The notes under the pieces were generated by a model. That model searched no databases, was not told where the DNA came from, and was given only the letters and a program-made list of their open reading frames with translations. Positions 1 through 12,540 of a stretch of DNA of 64,000 nt are shown piece after piece. The first letter of the stretch is position 1. Every line of letters begins with the position of its first letter. The translations under genes and the position numbers were made by a program. The stretch comes from Siphonodentalium dalli (taxonomy: Eukaryota; Mollusca; Scaphopoda; Gadilida; Siphonodentaliidae): positions 36,368,194 to 36,432,193 of the forward strand of contig CP136069.1 of assembly GCA_032622095.1 (NCBI GenBank). The letters are read 5' to 3'.

Positions 1-82
1 TGATAGCTACACATGTTTTGATAAGAACATGATGCATCTGGAAATTGGAATGCTCTACATGTACATGTACAAGTATGTATAC

Positions 83-330
83 TGCTATGCTCTAACTGAC
101 CCCTCCCCCCTTAATGACATTGACAACCGATTTTACCGTGTTACTCGACTGCGTTGATGCTATTAATCATGATCAATCTTACCATGAATGACCTTCGTAC
201 CCTTTTAAAGTCAGCGTTATAACCACCACAGAGTGTATATTTCTGGCATGGCTTGACGCTGCATCGATGAAGCAGTTGTGAATGTCGGTCAGTGACCCAA
301 CTTCGAATGTTGATTAAACCATAAACAAAT
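83..330 (+). repeat. Dispersed repeat, partner of inverted copy at window end
   Basis: This segment matches the reverse complement of 63741-63998 over most of its length. Shared stretches include 'tatgctctaa', 'ccccccttaatg', 'gttgatgc', 'gtgtatatttctggcatgg' and 'gaatgtcggtcagtgacc'. Indels separate the matching blocks, so the copies are diverged. No coding frame or terminal structure is visible. It is probably a dispersed repeat family, class unknown. Confidence 0.7.
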
Positions 331-2092
331 TATTAATTGATACATATGTGATGGAATTTAAATCCAACAGCTTGCCTGTATAATAGTCTATACCGGTATA
401 AAATTGATATCGTAAACAGGATGCGCCGACCTCGGATTCATTTACAGATAGTCGCAATCCATTTTGATTAGTGGTGAAAGCTGAATAGCTTTTTCCGTGA
501 AAACATTGCTCGGAGCTGTAAATTGGTAATGGATGGAATCTGTGTGCTAACAGTTGAAATTATACAGCTCAGAGCTCTAAATTGTGGCCCAGTTTACAGC
601 TCGTTGTATGAGTGTACCAGTTTCTCATTTCGCACTTCGATCTTCCATAAAGTTGCTTTGTTTTGTTCTCGAACATATTTGATCAGCACTTCTCCTGTGT
701 GTTGTGTTGCGATCTTCACAGAATTACCATAGGTAAGTACGCTATATTGTTCCATTCACGGTATGATTTGATTTTTTATTGGCAATAATGTCCCACCCTA
801 TCCAACATTTGTTAAAGTTTCCAACGGTTGTAAATTTGGAAAACAGTGCAAAAGATAATGTTTTAACCATATTCTGTCACATATATGTTGAAATTGTTCT
901 CATTATTTGAGAAATTAGTGGGGAATATTTTGTTTTTAAACAACAACAGCATATATTTTTCAGTTTGACATAATATTAGGTTAGATATTTCTAACACTTC
1001 GACAGTTCGAGGTACATGGGAGTTCGGTCTGGTTCAATGACAGGGGTATCACTAAGTGGTGTACAGCTTAGTCATCTCCTCCTCCTCGTCGGGGAAATGT
1101 GCAATGCTAAGACAGATAGCATTACGGTATAATAGCACCCCCCAACGGTGGGGGGGGGGGGGGGGTCGAGATCGATCGTATATTATAGCCCCTGCGTCGG
1201 CGGAATACTGGTGCCATCCCTGTTGCGAGGTCTAACTCACCCCCGCGACGGAACCCCTCTATTCACGTGCATATATATGTTACATGTTGAATAACAATGA
1301 TCGGACATAATTATTACGATATGAAAATTTATTCCGGTGGAAATGTTCAGTAGGAAGTCCCTCATGTGTGTGGGGAACACCTCAAAATGTTGCCAAGTAT
1401 CATTAAGAAAGACAGAAATAACAAATAATAAGTAGATGCTCAGCGTGATTATTGTTAAAAATGCCAATGTATACATAAGTTGATCACAGAGATAGGAATT
1501 GTTTTAAAAGTGAGTTTCTGTCTAGTACATGCAGATCACAATGCATTCGTTTTAAATTATAACTATAATCCTCTTTCACATCCGTGATTTTTAATATATT
1601 ATCCATCTCGCCGTGTACTTGAGTATTTACGAATGAAACGCGGAAATGAAAATGTTCATGAATTTTGAGATTGCATACGTCTTGAATATTAACCTATAAC
1701 CACTGATAACCAAATCTACATTGGTCTCAAATGATTATAAGTCCATCTTCTATGAGAAGGTAATTCAATTACGTACTATCATGTCTTATTTGAAGCCCAT
1801 CGATGCATGTGTACTGATTGACCCAACCAGCCAATACGGCAACACAACAGGCCAACTGAACTGCGACATTGTTTGGTTCAGTGAAAATAATATTGTAGGC
1901 CTGTAATTTTGGAAGACTGTTGTCTTTGAATTGGTAAGGTATTTTTCTTACAATCAAGTTACATATACTCTGGTACAAACCATAATATGATTTTAAACGT
2001 CGAGAATCTTAGAAAAAAGTGCAGGCAGGTAAGATGTCACCCCAATAACAATCATAATTAGGATGACATTCAATGAGTCACTAATATATATA
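331..2092. other. Unassigned intergenic sequence
   Basis: No gene was recognised. A poly-G run lies at 1150-1166. A strong donor-like site (ATAG followed by GTAAGT) sits at about 729-737 after a 69-codon open frame, but nothing supports that frame as coding. Confidence 0.5.
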
Positions 2093-2251
2093 GGTTATCA
2101 CCACCATGTGTGTTTCTGAGATCCGTATTCAAGTCGAGCTGCCTTCTCTGGGCAGTATATCGACGAGTCCGTAGGACGAGTCGATAGACAGCCCAGAGAA
2201 GGCAGCGAGACTTGAATACGGATCTCGGAAACACACAGGGTGATGATAACC
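2093..2251. mobile_element. Long-hairpin MITE-like element
   Basis: Two arms of about 70 bp are nearly perfect inverted repeats. The left arm begins 'ggttatcaccacc' and runs through 'gagatccgtattcaagtc' and 'tgccttctctgggc'; the right arm is its reverse complement ending 'gatgataacc'. The apex is a short hairpin, tatcgac / gtcgata around gtcc-gta-ggac, with tandem G.A mismatches. No open frame lies inside. The structure fits a non-autonomous foldback/MITE insertion. No target-site duplication was resolved. Confidence 0.75.
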
Positions 2252-3972
2252 AATTTATCTTACAATTCGTCCCATAAAAATGCAATAAAACTCAATTTAA
2301 AACAGGAACTATTTTATTACGCGCAACACACAACGTACACAATATTCTCAACACGCGACGTTGTGATAAGTCAAATTCTGAGAAATTCACGTCACTATTC
2401 AAATTCACTTTGGCTGGAATCCGATTCAATGAAGAGGCGACGATATTTTCGTTTGATATGTTCGACATAATTGTCACTTTTAACAGGATAATTGTATTAT
2501 TTTATGGTGCAATCTCCTTGGATAGTGATAGTGTTGGCGAGAGGCATTGCCGGAAATGACTGTCCATTCAGAGTTTTGGTGAATTTTGAACTTTCCGACA
2601 CTTCGACAATCGAGTTCTAACTCGCACTAAAATAACCCATTAAACTTCATTTAGAGGAAATGCACTAAATCACGGACTTTTCGTAAGTATTGTGTTTTAT
2701 ATCCTTAACATAAGATAAAATTAATTTGATTTTCCATTCTGTATTTTATCGAATAAAAAATGCGTTCAGTAGCTTTTGATCAAGACCGTACTGAATTACG
2801 GGGAATTCCCTACTTCGCTAAAATAGAAATTGTCAAAATAGTCCGTATTCGTGCGCGCTGTTAACAATGTGTAAACTTCGTTATTTTTTCGATTTCCAAA
2901 CATTTTTGGGTGGTTATTTTGAGCTTTTTGGGCCCTGTCTCCATTTTGTCAACTTTATTGAACTAATTATTGATTATTTTACATTCGTAGCACACGAGTA
3001 TATTATTTTACGACTTTTAGTTGGTTATTTAGACGTTTTGTTTTGAAAACAAGCCAGTTGTCGAAACGCACGTGCACCAGCTGTTGCCATCGAAGATATC
3101 CTTGTTGCCATCCAGGATACAAGATCGGAAACCGCCTAGGCGTTTTCGCGTGTATTTGATGAAATATAGCTATATTGTAAGATAAATTAAATTATTCTTT
3201 CTTTCAGGAGCTACACTGAGCTTGCACATGTTAGCATCAACCGAGTATCTGCGAAAAAACATCGGACACAACATACGGATGGTACAATCTTCTCAATTTG
3301 GTGTGTAATAACCGAAGTATCAGTACCGGTACTAGGCCTAGGGTTAGATCCATTGGATCTTACTATCATGGCTGACGCCATGTAAGATCCATCTTGCCCT
3401 TGAAACAATATAATGCGACTATGATTCGTATAAAGTAACAATTAGGACCAACGCACATGTATTTATCAACTAAATACGCATACAAGTGTGAAACCACCAA
3501 CTCACCTACGAGTCATTTATCCTTAAAATCTGTCAAATAACAGAACTTAAACACAGACATGTCTTCCATAACATGTGACCGCAATATGTCATTGCACGCG
3601 TTCCTGAATACCCGTGGAATATCCAAACGATCTACAATTAGGTCGCGTTTAACTACACTCTGCGCATGCGTGACCTTTGCTCTACTAGGTTCACTACAGA
3701 AAACTTCCATGAAATATGTCACATGTGACGTGTACGTTTGTCATGTGATATTTAGGACCTCCTACTTTTCTTCCTTCCGCCATTTGCAACATGTGTTTTC
3801 TAGATTGGAATTTTGGATTAAATAATTACGGAATTATACACATTTTCTGGTATGTTTTATAGTTACTATGAATTGCAACAGTGTTAACATTAATGACTGT
3901 GTTAGTTGATTCTTAAAATTAAGTGTATTTAAAAAAATGAGATAGTTGCCAAAGCTTATAGAAGATCCGCTC
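2252..3972. other. Unassigned intergenic sequence
   Basis: AT-rich sequence without a recognisable gene, RNA gene or clear repeat. Confidence 0.4.
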
Positions 3973-4010
3973 TCCGACCTGTATGGCCTCAGCCATATTA
4001 CCAGGTCGGA
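3973..4010. other. Compact 38-bp hairpin
   Basis: Stem tccgacctg / caggtcgga encloses a second stem tatggc / gccata with a four-base loop and a small bulge. It could form in DNA or RNA. No match to a known RNA family was recognised. Confidence 0.6.
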
Positions 4011-5100
4011 CTCAGACTAGCCTAGGGTGTGTGTGCGCGAGTGTGACTGAAGAACAGATTCCTTAATTGGTTCAATGAAATCTGGTATCTACAACTATGG
4101 TTTATTACATGTAGCACCATCTCAAACATATTCAGTGACTTATGGACTGTTCCGGTCTTGTTGGTGTCAGCTGATTGCAATACATCGAGAATGTTCAATA
4201 GGAACTGGCACAGAAATGCACTGAATATAATGTTATAAGATTTGTGGAAATTTAAGTGACTTAGATATTCTTATACACGTTACAGTTCCAATACTCGAAT
4301 ATAAGACTCAGCGACGACAACCAGCTTTACTATGAGCATGCGATGGCAACTGATGCACTGTCTGATATATAAAGTTGACAGTTGCAGGAAGGTGGTGTTT
4401 AATTTAGTTGTTCAATGATATTTCGAATGTTCTTTCCAATGAACTGGATTTTCGTGAAGAAATACTGTTGCCAATACATTGGCTGACCAACTGGACATGG
4501 ACATTTCCGGATATGTATACTTTTATGGAGATATCAAGTACATGGATAGATGAATATGTTGACTGTTGTGTCACTGATTCATCAGTTTATCAGGTTCGTT
4601 AAATGTTATTTGTCTACATAATATTTACATTTTACTATTAAGCGAAAGATGTTGTCTTTGTATGTTTTTTTTTCAAAGAGTTTTCTATCCTGGAAACGCG
4701 CTAACCTATATGCGATAACCGTATGTGCGTTTTATTTAATATATTCCATTGACACTCTATACTTACTCAAACTATGCATACATGTATATTAGCAGTGAAA
4801 TTGGACTGCAGGATTTAGCATAGTTGCAGTTAAGCCAAGTGTGCACAGAAAGTTATCTCTTAAGTTAATGCATTTTCAGGTTAGGTAACTCGTGAAATAC
4901 ATACAAAGACACTTTCAGCTTTACTAAGGTTGTATGAAACCACCCCCAGTTGCATATGCATTTCACATAATACATGTGTCTGTCCGGAGTTGAATTTACA
5001 ATATTGCTAAATATATTTGAAATTATAAGGAATATATTTTCAATTTTCTATCATCAGGCCTATTTTAATGACCACAGAAGTCAATACATGAACAGACTAA
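4011..5100. other. Unassigned intergenic sequence
   Basis: No gene was recognised. A TATATAAA box at 4366-4373 precedes a short open frame ending at a weak donor-like CAG/GTTCGT, which is not enough to call a promoter. Confidence 0.4.
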
Positions 5101-5403
5101 TACTAAGAATTTTACGGTGTGACTGTAACTGATAAATGGACAGACCGTGAAAATTCACGGTCTTGCTTTAATTTTTTAACGGCATAGCCGTTTAATTCTA
5201 CGGTTCAATTATAAAGTCAAGAACGGACAGACCGTGAACAATTCACGGATTGGCTGTAATTATTTTAACGTACAGACCGTGAAAAATTCACAGATTGGCT
5301 GTAAATTTTGTAACGGTAAGACCTTGAAAAATTCAGGGTCCAACCGGACCCCAAATTGTCGGCAAATTCCCGTGAAAATTCACGGTTCTGTTTTCACAGT
5401 GTA
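5101..5403. repeat. Degenerate tandem repeat built on a CCGTGAA...TTCACGG palindrome
   Basis: Four to five units of roughly 60-75 bp each carry 'gaccgtgaa' followed by 'ttcacgg' or a variant, with 'taacgg' between units. Each unit is itself palindromic. Several units are followed by 'attggctgtaa'. The block ends 'ttttcacagtgta'. The repeat copies have drifted and no coding frame exists. It may be the interior of a non-autonomous element. Confidence 0.7.
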
Positions 5404-6969
5404 GGTCCGAATACATTATACTTCCATTTGAAGCATCTAATTCGAGGAAACGGTATATTTCCCTCAAAGGTTCAAGCATGCAATTACATAACTACTCAAA
5501 CAACGAGCTAAAAGCTCATTATTAATACATTGTCAACAGTCATAAAATACTAACACGAAACGCTCTATATTTATTTTACTCTAGTCATTCTAATGTGCAC
5601 AGTACTTCACAGCACGTGTAATATAAACGATGCGCCTGTACTGTCGTTGGAAACATCACATGCATTATGGTTTGTAAGCATCCATTAGTAACTACCAGCT
5701 TCCATCTGCTAAACCAATGTGCCATAAACCTACACAAAAACAAATTCACAATGGTCTGTCAATGTTTGCCGCTGCGAATTGAACTGATAAACCTGTGTTC
5801 GACACGTCGGCGAGGCCATGGAATAAATGGATTCGGAAATGTCAACACATGGAGCTATATCCCACGGAAACCTTTTAATTCTGACAAATATTGTTAAAGA
5901 GAGATGTATTGTCAGCGATGGTTCATTATGGCGCCTTTGTACAGAAGTGCGTTCTTTTCCGCATGGGATTCGAGTAGCATTTCTTTTCAGCAACTATATA
6001 CACGCATATTGAAATGTCAGTCAGGCCATATTTATGCAATCAAATATGTTTAAAGTTTGCACACGTATAATGTGGAACAGTCAACGAGCCTGATTCATCT
6101 TGATATAGTGCATCAGACCAATTTGGACATTAAACGCTCGCTTATATGGTGTTGGGCCATCCCCAAATTATTTCCGTTTGAAACATAAATATACAAGTTT
6201 ATTCACTCTGGCTATATATATTTATAACTGTTCATTAAAGGTGGCCTATCTCATCCTACAACAAGTGTTTTATAGTTTCATGTGTATAAAATAATAAATA
6301 TTAACTGAAGACTCCTGTCCGGAAATGTTTCTATCAATTAATATTGATTTTATTTCGAATATTCTGGTAAAATATACATGTACATATAATCAATCTGGGA
6401 ATTTTACGGCTCGCGATCGTTCGGAGCGTAGCATGAAGGATAACTCAATCTAAAAATAGTAAATAAAAATGGTCCCAATTGATTATCGCATTATATAAGA
6501 AAATGTCGATATAGAACAATATTTATTGATAGAGGGTGTCAGCACAGGTGTCATCGACTCATATCTATTATTCTATCCCCGGACGACTATATAAAACGTA
6601 TTTATGAAGAGATAAACATGCATCATATATTAATCTATCCCCCGGACAACAATATAAAACGTAGTTACGAAGAGATAAAAATGCATCATTAAGCGACATA
6701 ATTTGTTTAACTTCAGTGTTTAAAACACCCTTAAAATATAGGAGCCTTTGCACGCCGACTCTAAATATGCTGTGTTTTCGGTCCATGACATAGTATATAG
6801 CCACACACAAACATAAACATTCGATTATTGTCATCTGATCTGTTTCTGTTGATATATACTAGCTGCATAGTTAATTAAAAAAAACTGAATGCGCAGCTCG
6901 AAATCACGACAATAGGGCTGCGTTGAACGACAATTTTACTTTCGTGTATTTATTTCCGCCACATACCCT
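5404..6969. other. Unassigned intergenic sequence
   Basis: AT-rich. A short direct duplication lies at about 6570-6680, where 'cccggac(g/a)ac(t/a)atataaaacgta' occurs twice about 75 bp apart. No gene was recognised. Confidence 0.4.
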
Positions 6970-7125
6970 TTCCGCTTGCTTCGTTTGGTTTTTTCTCTTG
7001 CTTTGGTTACTTCGCAAACGAAGAAACCGAAGCAAGCAAACAAAAATTAAACGAAGCAAGGGAAACAAATCGTATGACGAAAGCGAAAACACATCATTGC
7101 TATTTCGCTTGCTTCATTCGGTTCT
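6970..7125. repeat. Cluster of GAAGCAAGC motifs in both orientations
   Basis: The ten-base motif gaagcaagcg, or its reverse complement cgcttgcttc, appears at about 6973, 7028, 7053 and 7107. The inner copies form local inverted repeats with 'aaacgaag'. The 113-codon open frame that crosses it is low-complexity and not convincing. Confidence 0.5.
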
Positions 7126-7799
7126 TTCGTGCGACATTTCTTTTGTTTGGCTTTCGGTGGTTCCTTCGCGTGGTTCTCGTCGAAAATTTAAATTTTACCA
7201 CCAAATTCGTAATGCACTAACCCTGCATGGTATGGACAGTTGCAATTGTTTTGACGCGAGGTGAGGATAATGACGCCCGCAGCATCGGTTTATCTAACCG
7301 CATTGCAATCAATAAGAAGGAACATACACAATACAATGCGTTAACCGAGCAACACAAACCTTAGGATCGATTTCAGCTGTATGGTTGCTGTCCAATAGAC
7401 GCATCCTGACGGGATAACAAATTGTCACCTAACCAATTAAATGGATTTCTCGTGTGAATTAACCGGAGATAACACGGGCCGTCTTTCAAATGAGGAGCAA
7501 ATGACACACCAAGATATGGCCAGGCCACATGCCGTGGTATCATCTTTGATGAGAAAAATACGAGGTTAGTACTGCTTTTCAATTAATATCTCAGCACGTA
7601 TATCTAAGGACTATATGGTCGTTTTCCAAAACATCCTGATATTTCAATAGTAAAGGGTTTTCACAAAATCTGTTTGAATGTGTTGTTTAAGTCGATACGA
7701 TTTAAAAATTTCATAATTATTTTCATCTAGAAAGATAATCACCCATAACTGTCTATCATTGAGAGTATTCATGAATGTAATTCATGTTGATCAATATCA
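7126..7799. other. Unassigned intergenic sequence
   Basis: Nothing recognisable on either strand. Confidence 0.4.
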
Positions 7800-7935
7800 C
7801 ATTAGACTGAGATGAGTTATAGGTCATATACCCATAACCAAATCTTACCTCACCACCATCTTTTAATACAGTGACATATTTCCAGTTGATTGCTCTCTGT
7901 TTGGTGGCTCTGTTGTTCTTCCTGGTAATATTATT
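7800..7935 (+). repeat. Dispersed repeat family A, copy 1
   Basis: Shares 'gatgagtta', 'cataaccaa', a weak 'aatacagtg(a/g)ca' block and 'ttccagttgattgctc' in the same order and orientation with 14117-14290 and 32471-32600. The copies are diverged. The short frame with a hydrophobic N-terminus here (from 7871) is probably chance within the repeat. Confidence 0.45.
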
Positions 7936-9844
7936 ATGGGGTATGATGTCATATCATACAATTCCAAATATAAATCAACACTATGACACATTTGAAGCTT
8001 TATGTTTTGTGATGTTATGTTATATACATATTTATCCCATGATTATAGCCCCTAAACCTGGCGTCCTATACACATGTGCATTATCGGCATGCTCAGTGAC
8101 GTAAGAGCTGAGCGCAATGACGGAACGTTATTATTATGTTAATTAGAATATAATTATTATATTCAATTTGTGTTGGGTTATATAATGTTGACTGTGGTAT
8201 AAAGATGGGTGATGAGGGTGGTTGAAAAATGTTGTCAATAAAAAAGGACACATTCAAAATGGAACTATATTTGTTCTTGAAGGTGTCTTTACTTCCTCTT
8301 TGGTTGTGTAAGGAAATCAATATTATTTTGTTTAACCTCAGCCGTTTCGATGTCGTTTTTCCTAGATAAAATTATGTGATAAAAGGATCTCAAATTGGTC
8401 GCAATTTAAAAAAAAAATTAACATCTCCACTAAATTCGAATTTAGTGCAAATGTACGTAAATATATTTCGTATATATTTGCGACTCAGTATGGAGATCCT
8501 CTATATACACTGATCGGTGGTATGCAATGAGAGTCTGAATGAATGTCTAGTGTTCGTAAACCCTCTCAGTTCTGATTTCTACTCAGAAACTGTATCTTAT
8601 TCGGATAAGTTAGACGCATCAAGATAACACAAATAATTGATGAGGTCGGAGGAATATGTTTAGCGGCAAAGAAAATTGTCAAACTCTACTGAGTAGCGCG
8701 GTTATTAGAACTTCAAAGCTTATTGGCGAACCCCATATTGTAATGTCTCTCGGTTGTGCATTTGTCTGCGGTATTTCAGTATCAGCTGCGTTAAAATGCC
8801 ATTGACAACTATATGTGCCATTATGTGGTTCACAGTGTTCATATAATACCCAAATATGAACATTACACCATAAAACGAATTAACGTCGGTAGCAATGTAT
8901 ACACACCACATTTCAATTGCAAATTAAAAGCGATAATTACTAGTATGAAAATGATCACACACCATTATTCCAAAGAAAACATAGTTATAACATAGAGGTA
9001 ATCGGATGATGAGATATCTCCACACGTTGTACTTTGCATGTCAACAATTAAATGCTGATAAAATGCGTCTTTTTAAAATGAGTGGCATTGCAACCATTAT
9101 GGGTTCATAGCAAATCATTCAACGACTGATATAACTATGTATATACTTTATTCATTGATTGTGATTGATTTATAATGAGTTATGTTGAACCTTTCATATT
9201 GCTTTAAGAAACGCGTCCGATAATGTTTGGTGGAACTGTTTGACTTTAAACTTCTTAAAAGTAATATAGGTGGGAAAACGTTTAAGGTCATTCGAAAGTA
9301 TGTACGGTGGCAATGAGCCATGTGTTAAAAAGATGGGCGCCACATCACATTTTCGTGAAACATAGTCGTGACGCAGGTACAGAGCGTACCCCTTTCCATT
9401 CTCAATATTCGAAAAAGACATGGAATAGTGTTGTATCAGACTGTTGTATAGCCTTGATGATGTTGACGATTCTTTTTGGTGAGTTCCGCGAATATCTTAA
9501 AATTGTGTGAATCCTTTATGCGGATGAAACAGTTCTGATAGAAGAGAGGCCAGGCAGTTTGCAAATGGCATTAAATTTTTTCACATATTATATGGTTATT
9601 AACCGTGAATGCCGAGTAAACAAAAAATAACCAAAAGTATAAAACGGCGTAGCAATTAGCGTTGGATGGGTCGATTGTAGAAATAGTTGATATTTTGTGT
9701 TACTTGGGATTACGATTTTGTACGGCCTTGCAAAGAATTAGTCAAGTTGGAACGAATCTAATGTACGCACGTCTTCATAGAAGTGATCTGGCGAATCTTA
9801 AAATTAAAAACCCAGTTCCTTTACCGTGACTTTCTTTTCCTTCA
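7936..9844. other. Unassigned intergenic sequence with a 20-bp palindrome
   Basis: A perfect 20-bp palindrome (cactaaattc / gaatttagtg) lies at 8428-8447. No other feature was recognised. Confidence 0.4.
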
Positions 9845-10441
9845 ATTTTGAAACGACTTCCAAATGTAACTTTGTAACCCATTGTTAGCAAGTATAGTTG
9901 AAATATTTTCATTTTTCTTGAGTTATTCTCTGATAAGCATTTGTAACTATGTAACAAAAAACAAGTCGAATTTTGGAAACGACTTCAAAATGTAACTTTG
10001 TAACCCCTTTTAAAGAAGGATGGGTGAAATATTTTCATTTTTCTAGTCGGAGTTATTCTCTGATAAGCATTTGTAACTATGTAACAAAAAACACGTCGCA
10101 TTTTGAAACGACTTTCAAATGTAATTTTGTAACAAAAAACACGTCGCATTTTTGAAACGACTTCCAAATGTAACTTTGTATCCCTTTATTAACAAGGCCA
10201 GGTAAACTATTTTCATTTTTCTAGTTGGAGTAATTCTCTGAAAAGCATTTGTAACTATGTAACAAAAACACGTCGCATTTTTGCAACGACCTCCAAATGT
10301 AACTTTGTAACCCCATTAAAGAAGGATGGGTGAAATATTTTCATTTGTCTAGTTAGAGTAATTCTATGATAAGCATTTGTATCTATGTAACACAAAAAAC
10401 ACGTCACATTTTTTGACTCGTCACCTCTGTAACCCGGTTAC
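9845..10441. repeat. Minisatellite, ~129-bp unit, about 4.5 copies
   Basis: The motif cgactt-c-aaatgtaac recurs at 9854, 9980, 10109, 10158 and 10287. Spacings are therefore 126, 129, 49 and 129, which shows one partial unit. Each full unit also contains 'gaaatattttcattt', 'attctctgataagcatttg' and 'tatgtaacaaaaaacacg'. No protein-coding frame is conserved across units. Confidence 0.9.
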
Positions 10442-10599
10442 AAATGCATAACGTATATTTCGTGCAACAAATTTGGACATATCTATAACAATAACTAAGG
10501 TGACATTGGTTACTTAATCGAAATTCGATACGTTCATTACTTATTCGCATATTCTTTACATTCGCTGTATTCGCACGTTAACCATTGGGTCGTTGCACG

Positions 10600-11300
10600 T
10601 CGAATACAGACTATCATACTGTGGTCCCCGACCATACAAGCATAACGACACCAAAAAGTGTCCAAAAATTTCGACCAAATTAGGGGCAAAACATCGAATG
10701 TTCCAGTTTTCGTAGTTTTTGGCCCGATGTTGACCGGATAAAGACCACCGATGTGTGGCCCCCGACCATGCAATCAAAATGACATAAACAAGTTTCCAAA
10801 AGTTTGCGAAAATTTCGACAAAATATGGGACCAAGAATTGAATTTTTCGGAATTCGTAGTTTTGTCCCTATCTTGACCGGATAAAGACTACCGTAGGGTG
10901 GCCCCCGGCCATACAATCAAAATGGCACAAACAATTTTCCAAATTTTGAACCAAATTAGGGCCAACAATCGATTTTTTCAGCTTTCGTAGTTTTGGCCCG
11001 ATTTTGACAGGATAAAGACTAACGTGGGATGGCCCCCGATCATAGAAGCACAATGTCACAAGCAAGTTGTCAAATTTATTTTATCATAATTAGCGGTCTA
11101 AATCGAATTTTCTAATTTTCCTCGTTTGGTCCGATTCTGACAAGACAAAGACTACCGTTGGGTGGACCAAGCATACTATCAAAATGACAAAAAATGTTGC
11201 CAAAAACATCTGCCAAAATGTCGACAAAAGTAGGTGCCAAAATCGAATAATCCCCAAACCATTTTAATACTATAAACACTCGGGTATTGGTTCTTCGGTT
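10600..11300 (-). repeat. Tandem repeat, ~134-bp unit, five copies
   Basis: 'Tggcccccgaccat' and close variants start at about 10621, 10755, 10898, 11028 and 11162. Each unit also holds 'gaccggataaagac', 'gtagtttt(g/t)gcccg' and 'ccaaaattt'. On the minus strand each unit reads a similar peptide (RGP...SLYPVKIGPK...), but 134 is not a multiple of three, so no frame runs through the array. I regard it as non-coding satellite-like DNA. Confidence 0.9.
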
Positions 11301-11739
11301 GGTTCTTTGTGAAGAACCATTTGATTGCACCATGGGCTGCTTATTGGGGACAACTTTGAGAAGCTAGGGTAACGCGTGACTCGGTTCCTAAACGAATAAC
11401 CACACTAAGCCTTAAGAAGAAAATACAGGTTCATTGCTTGCATGGTTATTTGTGAAGAACAATATTATGTCAGCAATAACAAACTGAGCAACATGCTTGG
11501 ATTTGGATTTCAAATTTGAATCCATCGGCACACCATGCAGCCCGCAATTATTGGAGAAATGTTTTGAAAATATACATGCATGTTCAGAATCACATCTAGA
11601 TGGGAGCTATCAAATTTTTTGATGAAAAACATGGCCGCCAGCAGCCATCTTGATATTTACTCTTTGCACCATTAATTTGTTTGGATCACCATACAGACCA
11701 CATCCCTCATCTGATCACCATCAGGGCGCATATGGATCT
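11301..11739. other. Unassigned sequence between repeats
   Basis: Nothing recognisable. Confidence 0.4.
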
Positions 11740-11910
11740 TCAGGGTGACTGATAATAATTATCCAGTATAATACCATGGACAGAGGAGCACCAGGATATT
11801 TCTTTAAAACAGCTGTATCTTCGTGGAGATAACCAGATGTCCTCAATATATTAATTATATTGATTTATACATCTTCATGTAAAACCCAATTGCCGTCTTT
11901 TATTTGTTTT
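11740..11910 (+). repeat. Dispersed repeat, inverted partner at 54090-54270
   Basis: The block 'ccatggacagaggagcacc', then 'atttcttt-aaaac', 'ctgtatcttc-tggagata', 'atgtaaaacccaatt' and 'tcttttat' matches the reverse complement of 54090-54270 in the same order. No coding content. Confidence 0.75.
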
Positions 11911-12009
11911 CTACGCCGACAATCGGAGTAAATAATCGGCGTAACTCTGCTTTAACCCAACTAAATATAGACATTTCTGATGTTTCCCTCGGCCATTTGT
12001 GGAGGCGGT

Positions 12010-12540
12010 GGCTGAAACATTAATGTTCATAGATTTGGGAGCCGAGACCTGCCCTACCTTTTTCGTTAAGCGCTATGAGAGTAATATAAAATAATTTATG
12101 AACTCAGTCAAGTCAGAGTGACATAGTCAAGTCGAGACATGCACTACCTCTGCTCTACTACTTTACATTATGGGCTATATGGAAATAATATAAAATCATG
12201 CATGTAGTTAATCTTGACATATCCTACTTCAAAATATACGTATCCATATTCAGAAATCCATATTTCGAGGCAGATCTCGACTCCCAATTTATGGAATTTC
12301 ATGTTTCAGCCCCCTCCCCGACAAGAATGTATCACTCCCCAAACCACTGTTATGACTTTATCCCTTGTATCAAATCATATTGAAATAGGTTTGGCCACAA
12401 ATGACCAAGGTCGAGACCTATATCATAAATTATTTATCATAAATGCATATTTTTTAAAGTAGGTAAGGTGCGGGTAAGGTGGGGAAACTTGGTCGCCTTG
12501 CCTTTTAATCACTCTCCAACTGTGTAATCAAGTAACGGCG
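12010..12540 (+). repeat. Dispersed repeat related to 13440-13725
   Basis: The part near 12030-12070 (gagccgagacctgccctacc) is inverted relative to 13485-13520. The part 12310-12540 (aatgtatcactc... catattgaaata... ggtaaggtg... gaaacttgg) matches 13555-13725 directly. This suggests a rearranged or composite repeat. The overlapping small frames are not convincing as genes. Confidence 0.6.

Noticed and set aside
2150-2195. Hammerhead ribozyme in the hairpin apex
   Set aside because: The invariant CUGANGA and GAAA strands are not complete, so no functional call is made; kept only as a low-interest finding.
4366-4602. TATA box followed by a short exon
   Set aside because: The TATATAAA is real but the frame after it has no domain and its donor is weak.
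6923-7264. 113-codon open frame
   Set aside because: It reads through the GAAGCAAGC repeat cluster and the opposite strand is also open; low-complexity artefact.
9845-11300. Possible CRISPR-like arrays
   Set aside because: Units of ~129 and ~134 bp diverge along their whole length with no unique spacers, and the context is eukaryotic; these are minisatellites.
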